In this document: piece by piece, positions 51,168-60,050 of the stretch | How the letters are laid out: each line of letters begins with the position of its first letter | Numbering within the stretch: the first letter of the stretch is position 1 | Assembly (NCBI GenBank): GCA_965215315.1 | Contig: CBDCDB010000008.1 | Coordinates: 2,728,001-2,792,000 of the forward strand | Length of the DNA stretch: 64,000 nt | Source of the DNA: Truepera sp965215315 | Lineage (GTDB): Bacteria; Deinococcota; Deinococci; Deinococcales; Trueperaceae | Direction: 5' to 3' | Position numbers and translations under genes: made by a program | The notes under the pieces: model-generated | The model's input: only the letters and a program-made list of their open reading frames with translations | The model's database searches: none | What the model was told of the DNA's origin: nothing

Positions 51168-53009
51168 ATGAACGATCTAAACCCCTCCGCAAAGCTAGCT
51201 CGAGTCTGGGTTTCGCCGTGCCTCTTTTTGCTAGGTCTCAGCCTGTTTGGGTTTACCTTCGGGTCTGCCAACGCCAAGACCCCGATGTTTCCGCTGTCCG
51301 CGCTTGTTCCCGGTCAGACCGGCTACGCGCTGACCGCTGGGGCTGGCAACCGCACCGAACGCTTTGACGTTGAGGTTTTGGCGCTGCAGTACGACGCCGG
51401 TACGGGGTTTCCGCTGGTGCTGGTGCGCTCGAGCGGCCCCGTGATCGAGGAAGCCGGTGGCATCGCCTCGGGTATGAGCGGCAGCCCGGTCTATCTGGAG
51501 CACCGGGGCGAGGACGCTCTCTTGGGAGCGGTGAGTTTTACCTTTCCAGATAGCACCGGGGGGCTCGGGCTCGTCACGCCGATTTCAACAATGCGGCGCG
51601 GCGCGGGACGTGCTCAGGCTCAGACAGCCGAAATTGCAGCGTTCGGGCCCAAGGTTGACTTTAGTAAACTCGTGCCGGTCGGGACGCCCCTGCTCGTATC
51701 TGGGGTATCGGCGCGGGCAGGCGCGTTCTTAGGGCCGCTGTGGGCAGGGGCGCTCGAGCCCTTTAGCGTCCCTACCGCTAGCAGCAGCACTCAAAACGCC
51801 TACGCGCGGCAAGACGAGGCGTTTGCGTTGCAACCGGGCAGCGCCATCAGCGTGCAACTCGTCCGGGGTGACGTGACGATTGGCGCGGTCGGCACCTTGA
51901 CCATGCTGGAAGACGGCGCGTTCTGGGCGTTCGGGCATCCGCTGTTAGGCAACGGGCCGACGTCGTTGGCCCTTGCACCCGCCTACGTTACGGCGCTCGT
52001 CCCGAGCCGCGCCACACCTTTTAAGCTCGCCGACAGTGGGCGGCGCGTTCTCGGCAGCGTCACCCAAGACCGGCCCTACGCCATCAGCGGCGTCCTCGGC
52101 AAAGCGCCCGAGTTCGTTCCGGTCTCACTGCATTTTAGCGGCGACGCCGGAACGCTTCAAAAACGCTTCGAGGTCGTCGCCGACGAACGCCTCTACGCGC
52201 CGCTCTTGGCCTCAGCGACGTTGCAGGCGTTTGACGAACTGCTCTCGGCGCGCCGGGGCGGTACCGCTGAGCTGTCGTGGGACATCACACTGAAAGGGGG
52301 CCGGAAGGTGCGGATTCTCGAGCAGACCGCCGCGCCCGACGACCTCGCTTTTGCCGCAGCTAACCTCGCTGCTGAACCGCTGGGGCTGTTTGCCGACAAT
52401 CCGTTTCGGGCCGCCGACGTTGCCCGCGTCGATATGAGCATCCGCGCCGCGCGCGAAGAACGGATTGCTGAACTCGTTAAGGTCGTCCCAGAACGCAAAA
52501 CGCTCAAAACGGGCGGTACCCTCTTCTTAAATGTTCGGCTCCAGCCCTACCGCAAAAGTCCGGTTGTTGAACGTGTCAAGGTGCGGCTGCCGCCCCGACT
52601 GCGCGGCGCGGTGACGCTGAGCGTGCGCGGCGGCGCGACACCCGCCGAGGGTGAGGGCGGCCCGCGCCCGCTGTTTTCGTTTGCTGAACTTTTAGGAGCT
52701 ATCGAAGACAACGTGCAGGCGAGTGAACTCGTCGTCGAGGCAACCGTGGCAGGTGAACCTCGGCTGCTTACGCGGCTCAGCCTGCCGTACCTCGTTTCGG
52801 GCAGTGAGACCGTCGAGCTGAAGGTGCGTGGCCCGAAAGCTGCGGCCCGTTCCCCTAAACCTGAAGCCGATAGCTCGCCCGAAGCTAACCCTGAAACCGA
52901 CCCGGAAGCTGTACCGGAGGCCGAACCCCGCGAAGGCCCGCTGGGGGACAGTCCACCGCTCGAGCCGAGCGTCAATTTAGGCTTTACCAACCTGCTGGAG
53001 CGTCCATGA
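51168..53009 (+). CDS. SpoIVB peptidase S55-like exported protein
   Basis: 613 residues with a signal peptide (LFLLGLSLFGFTFGSANA). The S55-type domain has LVPGQTGYALTAGAGNRTERFDVEVLAL, then SGMSGSPVYLE, containing the serine seen in SpoIVB, near residue 105, and the FGHPLLGNG histidine near 253. The order Ser before His is the reverse of SpoIVB but is seen in non-spore S55-domain proteins. A proline/glutamate-rich tail ends the protein. Likely a periplasmic peptidase or envelope factor. The last 4 bases overlap lpxD, so it is part of the lipid A operon. Confidence 0.75.
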   Translation: MNDLNPSAKLARVWVSPCLFLLGLSLFGFTFGSANAKTPMFPLSALVPGQTGYALTAGAGNRTERFDVEVLALQYDAGTGFPLVLVRSSGPVIEEAGGIASGMSGSPVYLEHRGEDALLGAVSFTFPDSTGGLGLVTPISTMRRGAGRAQAQTAEIAAFGPKVDFSKLVPVGTPLLVSGVSARAGAFLGPLWAGALEPFSVPTASSSTQNAYARQDEAFALQPGSAISVQLVRGDVTIGAVGTLTMLEDGAFWAFGHPLLGNGPTSLALAPAYVTALVPSRATPFKLADSGRRVLGSVTQDRPYAISGVLGKAPEFVPVSLHFSGDAGTLQKRFEVVADERLYAPLLASATLQAFDELLSARRGGTAELSWDITLKGGRKVRILEQTAAPDDLAFAAANLAAEPLGLFADNPFRAADVARVDMSIRAAREERIAELVKVVPERKTLKTGGTLFLNVRLQPYRKSPVVERVKVRLPPRLRGAVTLSVRGGATPAEGEGGPRPLFSFAELLGAIEDNVQASELVVEATVAGEPRLLTRLSLPYLVSGSETVELKVRGPKAAARSPKPEADSSPEANPETDPEAVPEAEPREGPLGDSPPLEPSVNLGFTNLLERP

Positions 53010-54145
53010 CGGATACGGCCCTCCCTGAGATTGCAGTGGGCGGGGGGCTAAATACCGCAACCTTAGCGCAAAAGCTCGGCGGACGCCTCAGTGGTGAAAC
53101 ATTGTCTGTTACCCGGTTACTTTCAGCTGATGACCTTTTATATGCCGACCTGCTATCTAAACAGAACGGCAAATCTCAAATCGGCGGCGTGGTCGTCTTC
53201 TCCCCTACGGAGGTCGCTGCGTTTAGCAATCAACCGGACAAGGGAAGCGCAACGAAGAATCTGGGTGCGCTCATCGTGCCGAACGGAAGCGCCGAAGCCA
53301 GCTTCTCTTGCCCAGTCATTACGGTACCCGACACACGCCTCGCTTTCGCGCAGCTGAGCGCATTGTTTGCGCCGCCCCTACCGGATGCCGTCATCGCAGA
53401 AACCGCAATCATCCACCCTGACGCCACGCTCGGCGAAGGGGTCAGCGTCGGTGTGGGAGCTGTCGTCGGAGCAAAGGCTTTGGTAGGGAAAAGTTGCCAT
53501 ATTGGAGCGGGCTGCGTTGTGGGTGAAGGGGTCGTATTGGGTGAGGACACGCTCCTTCACGCGCACGTCACGCTTTATCCGGGGGTGACACTCGGGGCGC
53601 GGGTCATCTTGCACAGCGGCGTCGTGGTCGGCGCGGACGGGTTCGGTTATGCGTTCGGGCCGCAGGGCGCACTCAAGATTCACCACCACGGGACAGTCGT
53701 ATTAGAAGATGATGTCGAGGTCGGCGCAAACAGCTGTATCGACCGCGGGACGCTCCACGAAACCCGTATCGGCGCACGTACGAAAATCGACAACCTCTGT
53801 CAGCTTGGGCACAACGTTGTGACCGGCCCGGATTGTGTGATTGCGGGGGCGTCGGCAGTTGGGGGCAGTACGGTGCTCGGGCGCGGCGTGGTTTTGGGCG
53901 GGCAGGTGGGCGTCACCGACCACGTTCAGCTCGGTGACGGGGTACGCATTGCGGGCGGCTCGAGCGTCCTCAAAAGCGTTCCGGCGGACGGAACTTGGGC
54001 GGGTTATCCGGCGCGGCCCCACCGCCGCTGGGTTCGTGAACTCTACTTGCTGGGCAAGCTCGAGACCATCTGGGAGCATCTCAAAAGCGACGTCAAAAGC
54101 AAAAAGATGCAGTCGGAGAAAAACCGGGAGAAAAAACGTGATTAG
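53006..54145 (+). CDS. lpxD: UDP-3-O-acyl-glucosamine N-acyltransferase
   Basis: 379 residues. The N-terminal about 110 residues bind the nucleotide; then left-handed beta-helix hexapeptide repeats follow (ALVGKSCHIGAGCVVGEGVVLGEDT). Hallmarks VVVGADGFGYAFGPQGALKIHHHGTVVLEDDVEVGANSCIDRGTLHETRIGARTKIDNLCQLGHNVV carry the catalytic His. It adds the second acyl chain, on the 2-amino group. Its TAG stop overlaps the lpxC start by 8 bases, showing tight coupling. Confidence 0.93.
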   Translation: MTDTALPEIAVGGGLNTATLAQKLGGRLSGETLSVTRLLSADDLLYADLLSKQNGKSQIGGVVVFSPTEVAAFSNQPDKGSATKNLGALIVPNGSAEASFSCPVITVPDTRLAFAQLSALFAPPLPDAVIAETAIIHPDATLGEGVSVGVGAVVGAKALVGKSCHIGAGCVVGEGVVLGEDTLLHAHVTLYPGVTLGARVILHSGVVVGADGFGYAFGPQGALKIHHHGTVVLEDDVEVGANSCIDRGTLHETRIGARTKIDNLCQLGHNVVTGPDCVIAGASAVGGSTVLGRGVVLGGQVGVTDHVQLGDGVRIAGGSSVLKSVPADGTWAGYPARPHRRWVRELYLLGKLETIWEHLKSDVKSKKMQSEKNREKKRD

Positions 54146-54947
54146 CGGCTACGGCCTTCACACCGGTTCACCGTCGTGGGTACACCTGCACCGGGCACCG
54201 GGCAGCGTGCGGTTTCGGCGCGGTAAAGAGGAGATTCCGGCGCGGCTCGAGTTCGTGTCCGAGACAAAGCGCAGCACCACGCTGGGCCGGGCTGGGTATC
54301 AGGTGGTGATGGTCGAACACCTGCTCGCGGCGCTCGCCGTGCGCGGTTGGTGGTCGGAACTCGTTATCGAAGTGTCTGCCGACGAAATTCCGATTTTGGA
54401 CGGCTCTGCCGCACCCTGGTCTGAGCTCTTGGAAGATCTCGGCGCACCGCCCCCTGCGCCGCCGGGATTTGTCGTCGGTCAAACGTTTGCGCTGGGGCAA
54501 GGTGAGACGCGCTGCCGCGTAGAGCCCGGCCCGCCCGAACTCTGCGCTGAAATCACCTTCGACCACCCTGCGATTGGGCGGCAGCGGTGGTGCGGCAGCT
54601 CAGACAAATATGAGACGCTCCTCCAAGCGCGAACTTTCGGCTTTCTAAGCGAGTTGGATGGGTTGCGGGAGCGTGGGCTGGCGACCGCTGCAAGTCTGGA
54701 CAACGCGGTTGTTTACGGCGACAACGGGCCGATGACGCAGCTTCGCGCGTCTGATGAACCCGTCCGGCACAAGGCGCTCGACGCGCTCGGCGACTTTTAC
54801 CTGCTCGGCAGGCCACTTTTGGGTCGATTAGAGGTCATTCGCGGCTCACACAGCGCACACGTCGCCTTCGCCCGAGCACTTTTACGTGAAGCTATGTTAC
54901 TCTCGCTCGAGCCTTCGCCCGCAGGCGAATCCGGGGAGCCACCTTGA
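54138..54947 (+). CDS. lpxC: UDP-3-O-acyl-N-acetylglucosamine deacetylase
   Basis: 269 residues from the GTG at 54138 (MISGYGLHTGSP), shorter than E. coli (305) mainly at the N-terminus. Zinc and catalytic residues: VEHLLAAL (Glu and first His), RHKALDALGDFYLLG (second His and Asp), plus GSHSAHVAF near the end and PILDGSAAPW. Removes the acetyl group, the committed step of lipid A synthesis. Overlaps lpxD by 8 bases. Confidence 0.93.
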   Translation: MISGYGLHTGSPSWVHLHRAPGSVRFRRGKEEIPARLEFVSETKRSTTLGRAGYQVVMVEHLLAALAVRGWWSELVIEVSADEIPILDGSAAPWSELLEDLGAPPPAPPGFVVGQTFALGQGETRCRVEPGPPELCAEITFDHPAIGRQRWCGSSDKYETLLQARTFGFLSELDGLRERGLATAASLDNAVVYGDNGPMTQLRASDEPVRHKALDALGDFYLLGRPLLGRLEVIRGSHSAHVAFARALLREAMLLSLEPSPAGESGEPP

Positions 54948-54996
54948 CGAAAGCCAACATCTTGTTCCAGTCCACCTGCTTACCTTTAGGTGCGCG

Positions 54997-55983
54997 GTGA
55001 AACGCCTCCGCGTCGCCGTCGTCGGTTTCGGCGTGATGGGTAAAAATCATGCGGGCGTCTACGCCGCGCTGCCCTACACCGACCTCGTTGCTATCGTTGA
55101 CCCGAGCGAAGAACGCCGCGCCGAGGCCGCTCAGCGCTTTGCCGTAGCGACCTATCCGGACGTACCCTCACTTTTAGCAGCTAAGTCTTTAGACGCCGCC
55201 AGCGTCGCCGCGCCGACCAGCCACCACTGCCGCGTCACCGAACAGCTTTTAAGGGCCGGAATTCACGTGATGGTCGAAAAACCGGTTGCCAGCAGCGTCC
55301 CCGAAGCTGAGCAGATGGCGGCGCTGAGCCGCGCTCAGGGCTTAATCTTGCAGGTCGGGCACATCACCCGTTTTTACCAGGCTGTTGAGCTTTTAGGCGA
55401 ACGGATCAGTGAGCCCTACCTGATCGAAGCGCGGCGGCTGACGCCGAACGCCCGTATTCAAGATGTTGGTGTCATCCTAGACCTGATGATTCACGATATC
55501 GACATCGTGCTGGGCATCGTCCCTCACCCGATCCGCAGCGTCCACGTCTCCGGGCATATCTTGGGCGAGACCGGTCACGAAGACATCGCCGCCGCGCAGA
55601 TCACTTTTCAAAACGGCTGCATCGCCCGCTTTCTGGCCTCACGCGTCGCCCCCGACGCCGAACGCACGCTCGTGATCGCCGAGAAAAAACAGACGCTCCG
55701 GGTTGACTTCGGTAAAGAGCCGCACACCGAGGTGTCGGTTTACCGTCCTGTTGCCGAGGGTGCCGGACACTCGAGCCACTCCGAAATTCAGATGGACCGT
55801 CTCATCGTTCATGAAGACAATCCGCTGCGGCGCGAGTTGGAGCACTTTCTCGCCCGCATCCGCCGCACCACCTCGCCGATTGGCACCCTAGACGACGACC
55901 TCCGCGCCCTGCAGCTTGCCACACAGCTCATTACCGAACTGCACGCGCAAACCGGCCTCACCCGGCAGGCGGTCTTGACGTGA
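54997..55983 (+). CDS. Gfo/Idh/MocA oxidoreductase in the lpx operon (GnnA-like candidate)
   Basis: 328 residues from the GTG at 54997 (KRLRVAVVGFGVMGKNHAGVYA); an earlier start at 54886 would overlap lpxC. Rossmann GFGVMGKNH, the EKP motif HVMVEKPVASSVPEAE, VILDLMIHDIDIVLGIV and a C-terminal Gfo/Idh sheet. Its place between lpxC and fabZ points to a UDP-sugar substrate. GnnA of Acidithiobacillus makes UDP-3-keto-GlcNAc for diamino-lipid A and belongs to this family. GnnB, its aminotransferase partner, is not in the window, so this is a candidate only. Confidence 0.85.
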   Translation: MKRLRVAVVGFGVMGKNHAGVYAALPYTDLVAIVDPSEERRAEAAQRFAVATYPDVPSLLAAKSLDAASVAAPTSHHCRVTEQLLRAGIHVMVEKPVASSVPEAEQMAALSRAQGLILQVGHITRFYQAVELLGERISEPYLIEARRLTPNARIQDVGVILDLMIHDIDIVLGIVPHPIRSVHVSGHILGETGHEDIAAAQITFQNGCIARFLASRVAPDAERTLVIAEKKQTLRVDFGKEPHTEVSVYRPVAEGAGHSSHSEIQMDRLIVHEDNPLRRELEHFLARIRRTTSPIGTLDDDLRALQLATQLITELHAQTGLTRQAVLT

Positions 55984-56426
55984 GTGCAGACCCGGCGTCC
56001 CTTGACCTGCGTGCGCTGCTCCCACACCGCTACCCTTTTCTAATGGTAGACGCGTTCGTTTCACAAGCGGGCGACACCTTCGAGTGCCGTAAAAACGTCT
56101 CGTTCAACGAACCCTACTTTCAGGGTCACTTTCCCGGTGAACCTGTGATGCCGGGCGTGCTGATTTTGGAGGCGCTCGCGCAGGCGTCGGCAGTCGGGTT
56201 GGCAGTGCGTGAAGGCTGGACGGTGCCGGACGCCGAACCTCAAATCGGCTACCTCGCCGGGGTAGACGGGGCCAAGTTCAAACGTAAAGTCGTTCCCGGC
56301 GACGTGCTGCGGCTGACCGGTACGATTCTGCTCTTTCGCCGCCGCCTCTGCCGCGTCGAGGCAAAAGCGCTCGTCGGGGACGAAGTTGCTGCTGAGGCCG
56401 TCCTGTCGTTCGTTTTTGCTGCGTGA
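55980..56426 (+). CDS. fabZ: 3-hydroxyacyl-ACP dehydratase
   Basis: 148 residues, GTG start overlapping the previous stop (GTGA). LLPHRYPFLMVD, FNEPYFQGHFPGEPVMPGVLILEALAQ with the catalytic His and Glu, LTGTILLFRRRLCRVEAKALVGDEVAAEA. Dehydrates 3-hydroxyacyl-ACP in fatty acid synthesis. Its place beside lpxA (which uses 3-hydroxyacyl-ACP) is the classic order. Confidence 0.95.
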   Translation: MSADPASLDLRALLPHRYPFLMVDAFVSQAGDTFECRKNVSFNEPYFQGHFPGEPVMPGVLILEALAQASAVGLAVREGWTVPDAEPQIGYLAGVDGAKFKRKVVPGDVLRLTGTILLFRRRLCRVEAKALVGDEVAAEAVLSFVFAA

Positions 56427-56437
56427 GCTAACCCTTA

Positions 56438-57208
56438 ATGAGTGTACTGGCGACCGTTCACCCCTCCGCTGTCGTTGCACGTGACGCTGAACTCGGTGAG
56501 GGCTGCGTCGTCGGGCCGTTCGTCGTCATCGAAGCGGGTGTAAGGGTCGGTGAAAATGCTGTCATTCAAACCGGCAGCGTGCTGCATTCCGGAAGCATCA
56601 TCGGAGCAGGTTGCCGTGTCGGGCCTTACGTGGTGGTCGGCGGCGAACCGATGGACACGGCGTTTCGCGGCGAACCGAGCTTTACGGTGTTGGAATCTCG
56701 CGTCACGCTGCGCGAATTTGTCACCGTTCACCGGGCGAGCGGTGAGGGAAACGAAACTCGCGTCGGCGCGGATACGCTTGTGATGTCGTCGGCGCACGTA
56801 TCGCACAACGTTCAGGTCGGGCAAAACTGCGTGCTGACGACTCAGGTACAACTCGGCGGACATGCCCAAGTCGGCGACTATGCGGTGCTGGGCGCGGCGG
56901 CAATGGTACACCAGCACTGCCGTATCGGAACCCAAGTGATGCTTGGGGCGGGGGGCGCGGCGAACCGGGACGTGCTGCCTTTTAGCATGGCAACGGGTAA
57001 TCCGGCGCGGCATTACCGCCTTAACCGGGTCGGCCTCGAGCGGCGCGGCGTGGGGGGTGCGCGCTACCGCGATCTGGAACGGGCGGTGCGGGCGTTTCGT
57101 CGCCGGGACCGGGCACTCTTGGAAGAACTCGCCCTCGTAAGCGAAGATGTGAGGGGGATGCTCGAGTTTCAAGCTTCAGCCAAACGCGGGCTTTCCGGGT
57201 TCGTTTAG
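56438..57208 (+). CDS. lpxA: UDP-N-acetylglucosamine O-acyltransferase
   Basis: 256 residues of hexapeptide repeats: AVVARDAELGEGCVVGPFVVIEAGVRVGENAVIQTGSVLHSGSIIGAG, PMDTAFRGEPS, EFVTVHRASGEGNETRVGADTLVMSSAHVSHNVQVG (catalytic His in VHRAS), HQHCRIGTQVMLGAG, ATGNPARHYRLNRVGLERRG. Adds the 3-hydroxyacyl chain to the 3-position of UDP-GlcNAc, or of a 3-amino analogue. Acyl-length and amine preference cannot be read reliably here. Confidence 0.93.
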   Translation: MSVLATVHPSAVVARDAELGEGCVVGPFVVIEAGVRVGENAVIQTGSVLHSGSIIGAGCRVGPYVVVGGEPMDTAFRGEPSFTVLESRVTLREFVTVHRASGEGNETRVGADTLVMSSAHVSHNVQVGQNCVLTTQVQLGGHAQVGDYAVLGAAAMVHQHCRIGTQVMLGAGGAANRDVLPFSMATGNPARHYRLNRVGLERRGVGGARYRDLERAVRAFRRRDRALLEELALVSEDVRGMLEFQASAKRGLSGFV

Positions 57209-57217
57209 CGTTTTCTT

Positions 57218-58402
57218 ATGACTGACAACAACAGTATCATTCTAGTCAGCAACGGCCCCGGTGAACTCTATACCTGGGTGCGCCCGGTACTCGCCGAATT
57301 GCAGCGACAAGCCCCGGCGCGGCGCGTTACCATCAGCTTGATTCCGTGCCAGTTTGCCAGCGGCAGTGAAACCAAAATTGCCGAAACCTTCGGTGCCGAT
57401 ACCGTTACGAGTCCAAAGGACTTTCTGGGTTTGATGACCGGAAACCGCGCGGTGTTCGGGACACAGGCCGAAACAGTACTCGGACTCGGCGGCAGCGCCG
57501 ACCTCACGCTGAGACTTGCGGACAAGTTGCGTGCCCCGGCCTACCGCTATTCGTTCGTTCCTTACTGGCACAAAAAACTTCAGGCGTTGTTCGTCGATTC
57601 ACCGCGCACCGCGCAGCGGGCGCGGCTGTTGGGCGCACCGGGCGGGCGCACCGAAATCGTCGGCAACCTCGTTGCTGACGCGGTTGAACTAAGTGAACCC
57701 GTTACCGAGCAGGGTTCACCGCATATCGTAATGATGTGCGGTTCACGGGACGGTTTCGCCGTTCACATCATCCCCTTTATGCTGGCGCTCGCCGACGCCC
57801 TTCACACGCACTATCCGAACGCCCGTTTCGTCTGGCCGGTCAGCCGCTTGCTGCGTGAAGAAACGTTGGGGCGGGGCGTCTCAGGAGCCGAAAAAGAAAC
57901 GCTCGGCGGGGTTGCCGGAAAACGCGTAGGGGAGACGGTCTTTACGCCGGGTGGGGCACGGCTCGAGCTCGTCCCCGAAAACACCCGTTACGCCCACATG
58001 CGGGCTGCCGACCTCGCCGTGACGATACCCGGTACGAACACCTTAGAGCTTGGCATCGCCGGGGTGCCGTCAGTGGTCTTGTTACCGCTCAATAAACCCG
58101 AAGTGATACCGCTCGAGGGTCCCGGACACTGGTTGTCGCTGGTGCCGCTCGTCGGCCCCAGCCTAAAACGCCGCGCCGTGCTCTTGGCTGCGCCGCATCT
58201 GCCGGTCAGTTTGCCGAACAACCTGAGCGGGGAGAAGTTGATGGTGGAGCTTAAGGGTACGCTCACCGTAAAAGGTGTGCTGAGTGAAGTTCTAGGACTG
58301 TTAGACGATGAAGCCGAACGAAACCGGCGGCGTAAACGGTTGCTCGAGACCATGCCGAGACCAGGGGCCGCCGCCAAACTCGTCACCCGACTTTTAGAAT
58401 AA
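57218..58402 (+). CDS. lipid A disaccharide synthase-related protein (distant LpxB-like)
   Basis: 394 residues: VSNGPGELYTWVRPVLAELQRQAPARRVTISLIPCQFASGSE, KKLQALFVDSPRTAQRARLLGAPGGRTEIVGNLVADAVEL, then TIPGTNTLELGIAGVPSVVLLPLNKPEVI. The GNLVADAV and PGTNTLELGIAG segments match LpxB-type GT-B enzymes (G-x-P and TxxEL motifs), but overall it is far from E. coli LpxB. Its position after lpxA is the canonical place for lpxB, so I infer disaccharide synthesis. Confidence 0.8.
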   Translation: MTDNNSIILVSNGPGELYTWVRPVLAELQRQAPARRVTISLIPCQFASGSETKIAETFGADTVTSPKDFLGLMTGNRAVFGTQAETVLGLGGSADLTLRLADKLRAPAYRYSFVPYWHKKLQALFVDSPRTAQRARLLGAPGGRTEIVGNLVADAVELSEPVTEQGSPHIVMMCGSRDGFAVHIIPFMLALADALHTHYPNARFVWPVSRLLREETLGRGVSGAEKETLGGVAGKRVGETVFTPGGARLELVPENTRYAHMRAADLAVTIPGTNTLELGIAGVPSVVLLPLNKPEVIPLEGPGHWLSLVPLVGPSLKRRAVLLAAPHLPVSLPNNLSGEKLMVELKGTLTVKGVLSEVLGLLDDEAERNRRRKRLLETMPRPGAAAKLVTRLLE

Positions 58403-58409
58403 GCTGATT

Positions 58410-60050
58410 ATGCTTCCGAACCTGCTCTTCCCCCGCACGGCGCTGACCCTCTGGGGTGCGCTGGCAGCGGCGGTCAACGCGCTCGTGCGGGTCGCCGTTG
58501 CGCCGCTCCTCGTCCAGCCGCTGTTAGACCAAGTTTTTGTACGTGGCAATTTCGACGCGCTGACGCGGGTTTTATGGGTTGGTGGTGGTGTGCTGCTGCT
58601 AGGCGCAGTCGCGCTCTGGGCGCAAGATGCGCTGTTCGGGACGCTCGCGGCGCGTGTGGGGGCGGCGTGGCGGCGAGGGCTCTACCGGACGCTGCTGGGC
58701 CAAACAGAGCGCAGTGCCGAGAAGACCAGCGGCGGTCTGACCGGGCGCGTTTTAACCGACCTAAACCAAGTCGAGGCGTTCGTTCAGGTCGGCCTCGGCA
58801 CCTTTATCGCCGAAACCCTGACGCTCGTGCTGAGTTTTGCGTATCTGCTCTACGTCAACCCTGGTGCGACGCTGCTTTTGCTCGGCCTGTCGCTGCCGCT
58901 TGCCGGGGCGCTCGTGTGGGCGGGCGGGTTTATCCGGCGGCGGAGTTTGCAAACGCAGGGGTTATTAGAGGAGACGAGTTCGCATCTGCAAGAAGGGCTG
59001 GCCCAGCTCGAGGTCGTCCGTGCGTTTGGGCTCGAGACGTTTTTACTCGGACGCTTTGAAACGGCGAACATGGGCGCGGCGCGGGCACAGGCCAGCCGCA
59101 CCCGCTGGGCTGCGTTGCAAACCCCGCTCGCGCAGGCACTAGGCTTTGCGGTGCTTGCTGGACTTCTTTTATACCTCACGCAAAGTGTCCAAAACGGCGC
59201 GATGAGTCTGGGTGAAGTCGGGGCGTTCGTGACACTTTTGGCACTTTTATCAACCCCCGCGCAGCTGTTGCCGAGAGCCTACGCGCATCTGCAAAGTGCG
59301 CGGGCAGGCGCAGCGCGGCTGCTGGAATTACGTGACTTGGGGCCTAAAACCGCGCCGCTTAGACTCGAGCCCCTCCCCCCACGTCTCCCGGTAGTGCAGC
59401 TCTCCGGCGTAACCTTCCGGCGCGACCACGAAACCGTTTTAGACGACCTGACCCTGACGTTGACCGGCCCCGGCCTCGTCGCCCTGACCGGGCCGAGCGG
59501 CGGCGGCAAAACAACGCTCCTCAAATTGCTCTTGGGTTTGCTGAAACCGACTTCGGGCAGCATCACACTGGCAGACACCGATTTATCGCACTACTCGGAC
59601 GCCGAACGTCAGCGCCGCGTCGCTTACGTCCCGCAAGAAACGCCCCTCTTCCGCGCCTCATTACGTGACAATCTAACGCTCGGTCAACCCTTTGCCGATG
59701 AAACGCTCTGGGCTGTGTTACGGAAAGTCGGGTTGGACGGAACCGTGAAAGTGCGTGGTCTGGACGCCGCTCTCGCTGAGAGCGGCGCGGGGCTTTCGGG
59801 TGGGCAGCGGCAGCGGTTAGCGGTCGCCCGCGCCCTGCTGCGAAACCCTGACGTGTTGCTCCTAGACGAACCGAGTGCGAGTCTGGACAATGAGAGCGAG
59901 CAGGTTCTCGTCGAGGTACTAAAAACGCAGGCAAAAACGCGGCTAGTCGTCGTGGTGGCGCACCGTCCGGCGCTTGCGCTGGCAGCGGGGCGGGTGCTGA
60001 GGCTCGAGCGCGGACACCTGTTTACTCTGTCTGAAACCGTCCCCACATGA
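58410..60050 (+). CDS. ABC exporter, ABCB/MsbA-type half transporter
   Basis: 546 residues: an ABC transmembrane domain of six helices (about 1-310) and an ATPase with Walker A GPSGGGKTTLLKLLLGLL, Q-loop VAYVPQETPLFRASLRDNL, signature LSGGQRQRLAVARA, Walker B VLLLDEPSASLD and H-loop VVVAHRPALALA. It functions as a dimer flipping lipids, drugs or peptides. In the lpx operon a lipid A flippase role is plausible, but MsbA identity is inferred from context. Confidence 0.88.
   Translation: MLPNLLFPRTALTLWGALAAAVNALVRVAVAPLLVQPLLDQVFVRGNFDALTRVLWVGGGVLLLGAVALWAQDALFGTLAARVGAAWRRGLYRTLLGQTERSAEKTSGGLTGRVLTDLNQVEAFVQVGLGTFIAETLTLVLSFAYLLYVNPGATLLLLGLSLPLAGALVWAGGFIRRRSLQTQGLLEETSSHLQEGLAQLEVVRAFGLETFLLGRFETANMGAARAQASRTRWAALQTPLAQALGFAVLAGLLLYLTQSVQNGAMSLGEVGAFVTLLALLSTPAQLLPRAYAHLQSARAGAARLLELRDLGPKTAPLRLEPLPPRLPVVQLSGVTFRRDHETVLDDLTLTLTGPGLVALTGPSGGGKTTLLKLLLGLLKPTSGSITLADTDLSHYSDAERQRRVAYVPQETPLFRASLRDNLTLGQPFADETLWAVLRKVGLDGTVKVRGLDAALAESGAGLSGGQRQRLAVARALLRNPDVLLLDEPSASLDNESEQVLVEVLKTQAKTRLVVVVAHRPALALAAGRVLRLERGHLFTLSETVPT

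Noticed and set aside
56435..57172. 245-residue open frame antisense to lpxA
   Set aside because: Shadow of the real gene; composition is high in His/Arg with no motif, and the sense strand has full lpxA features.
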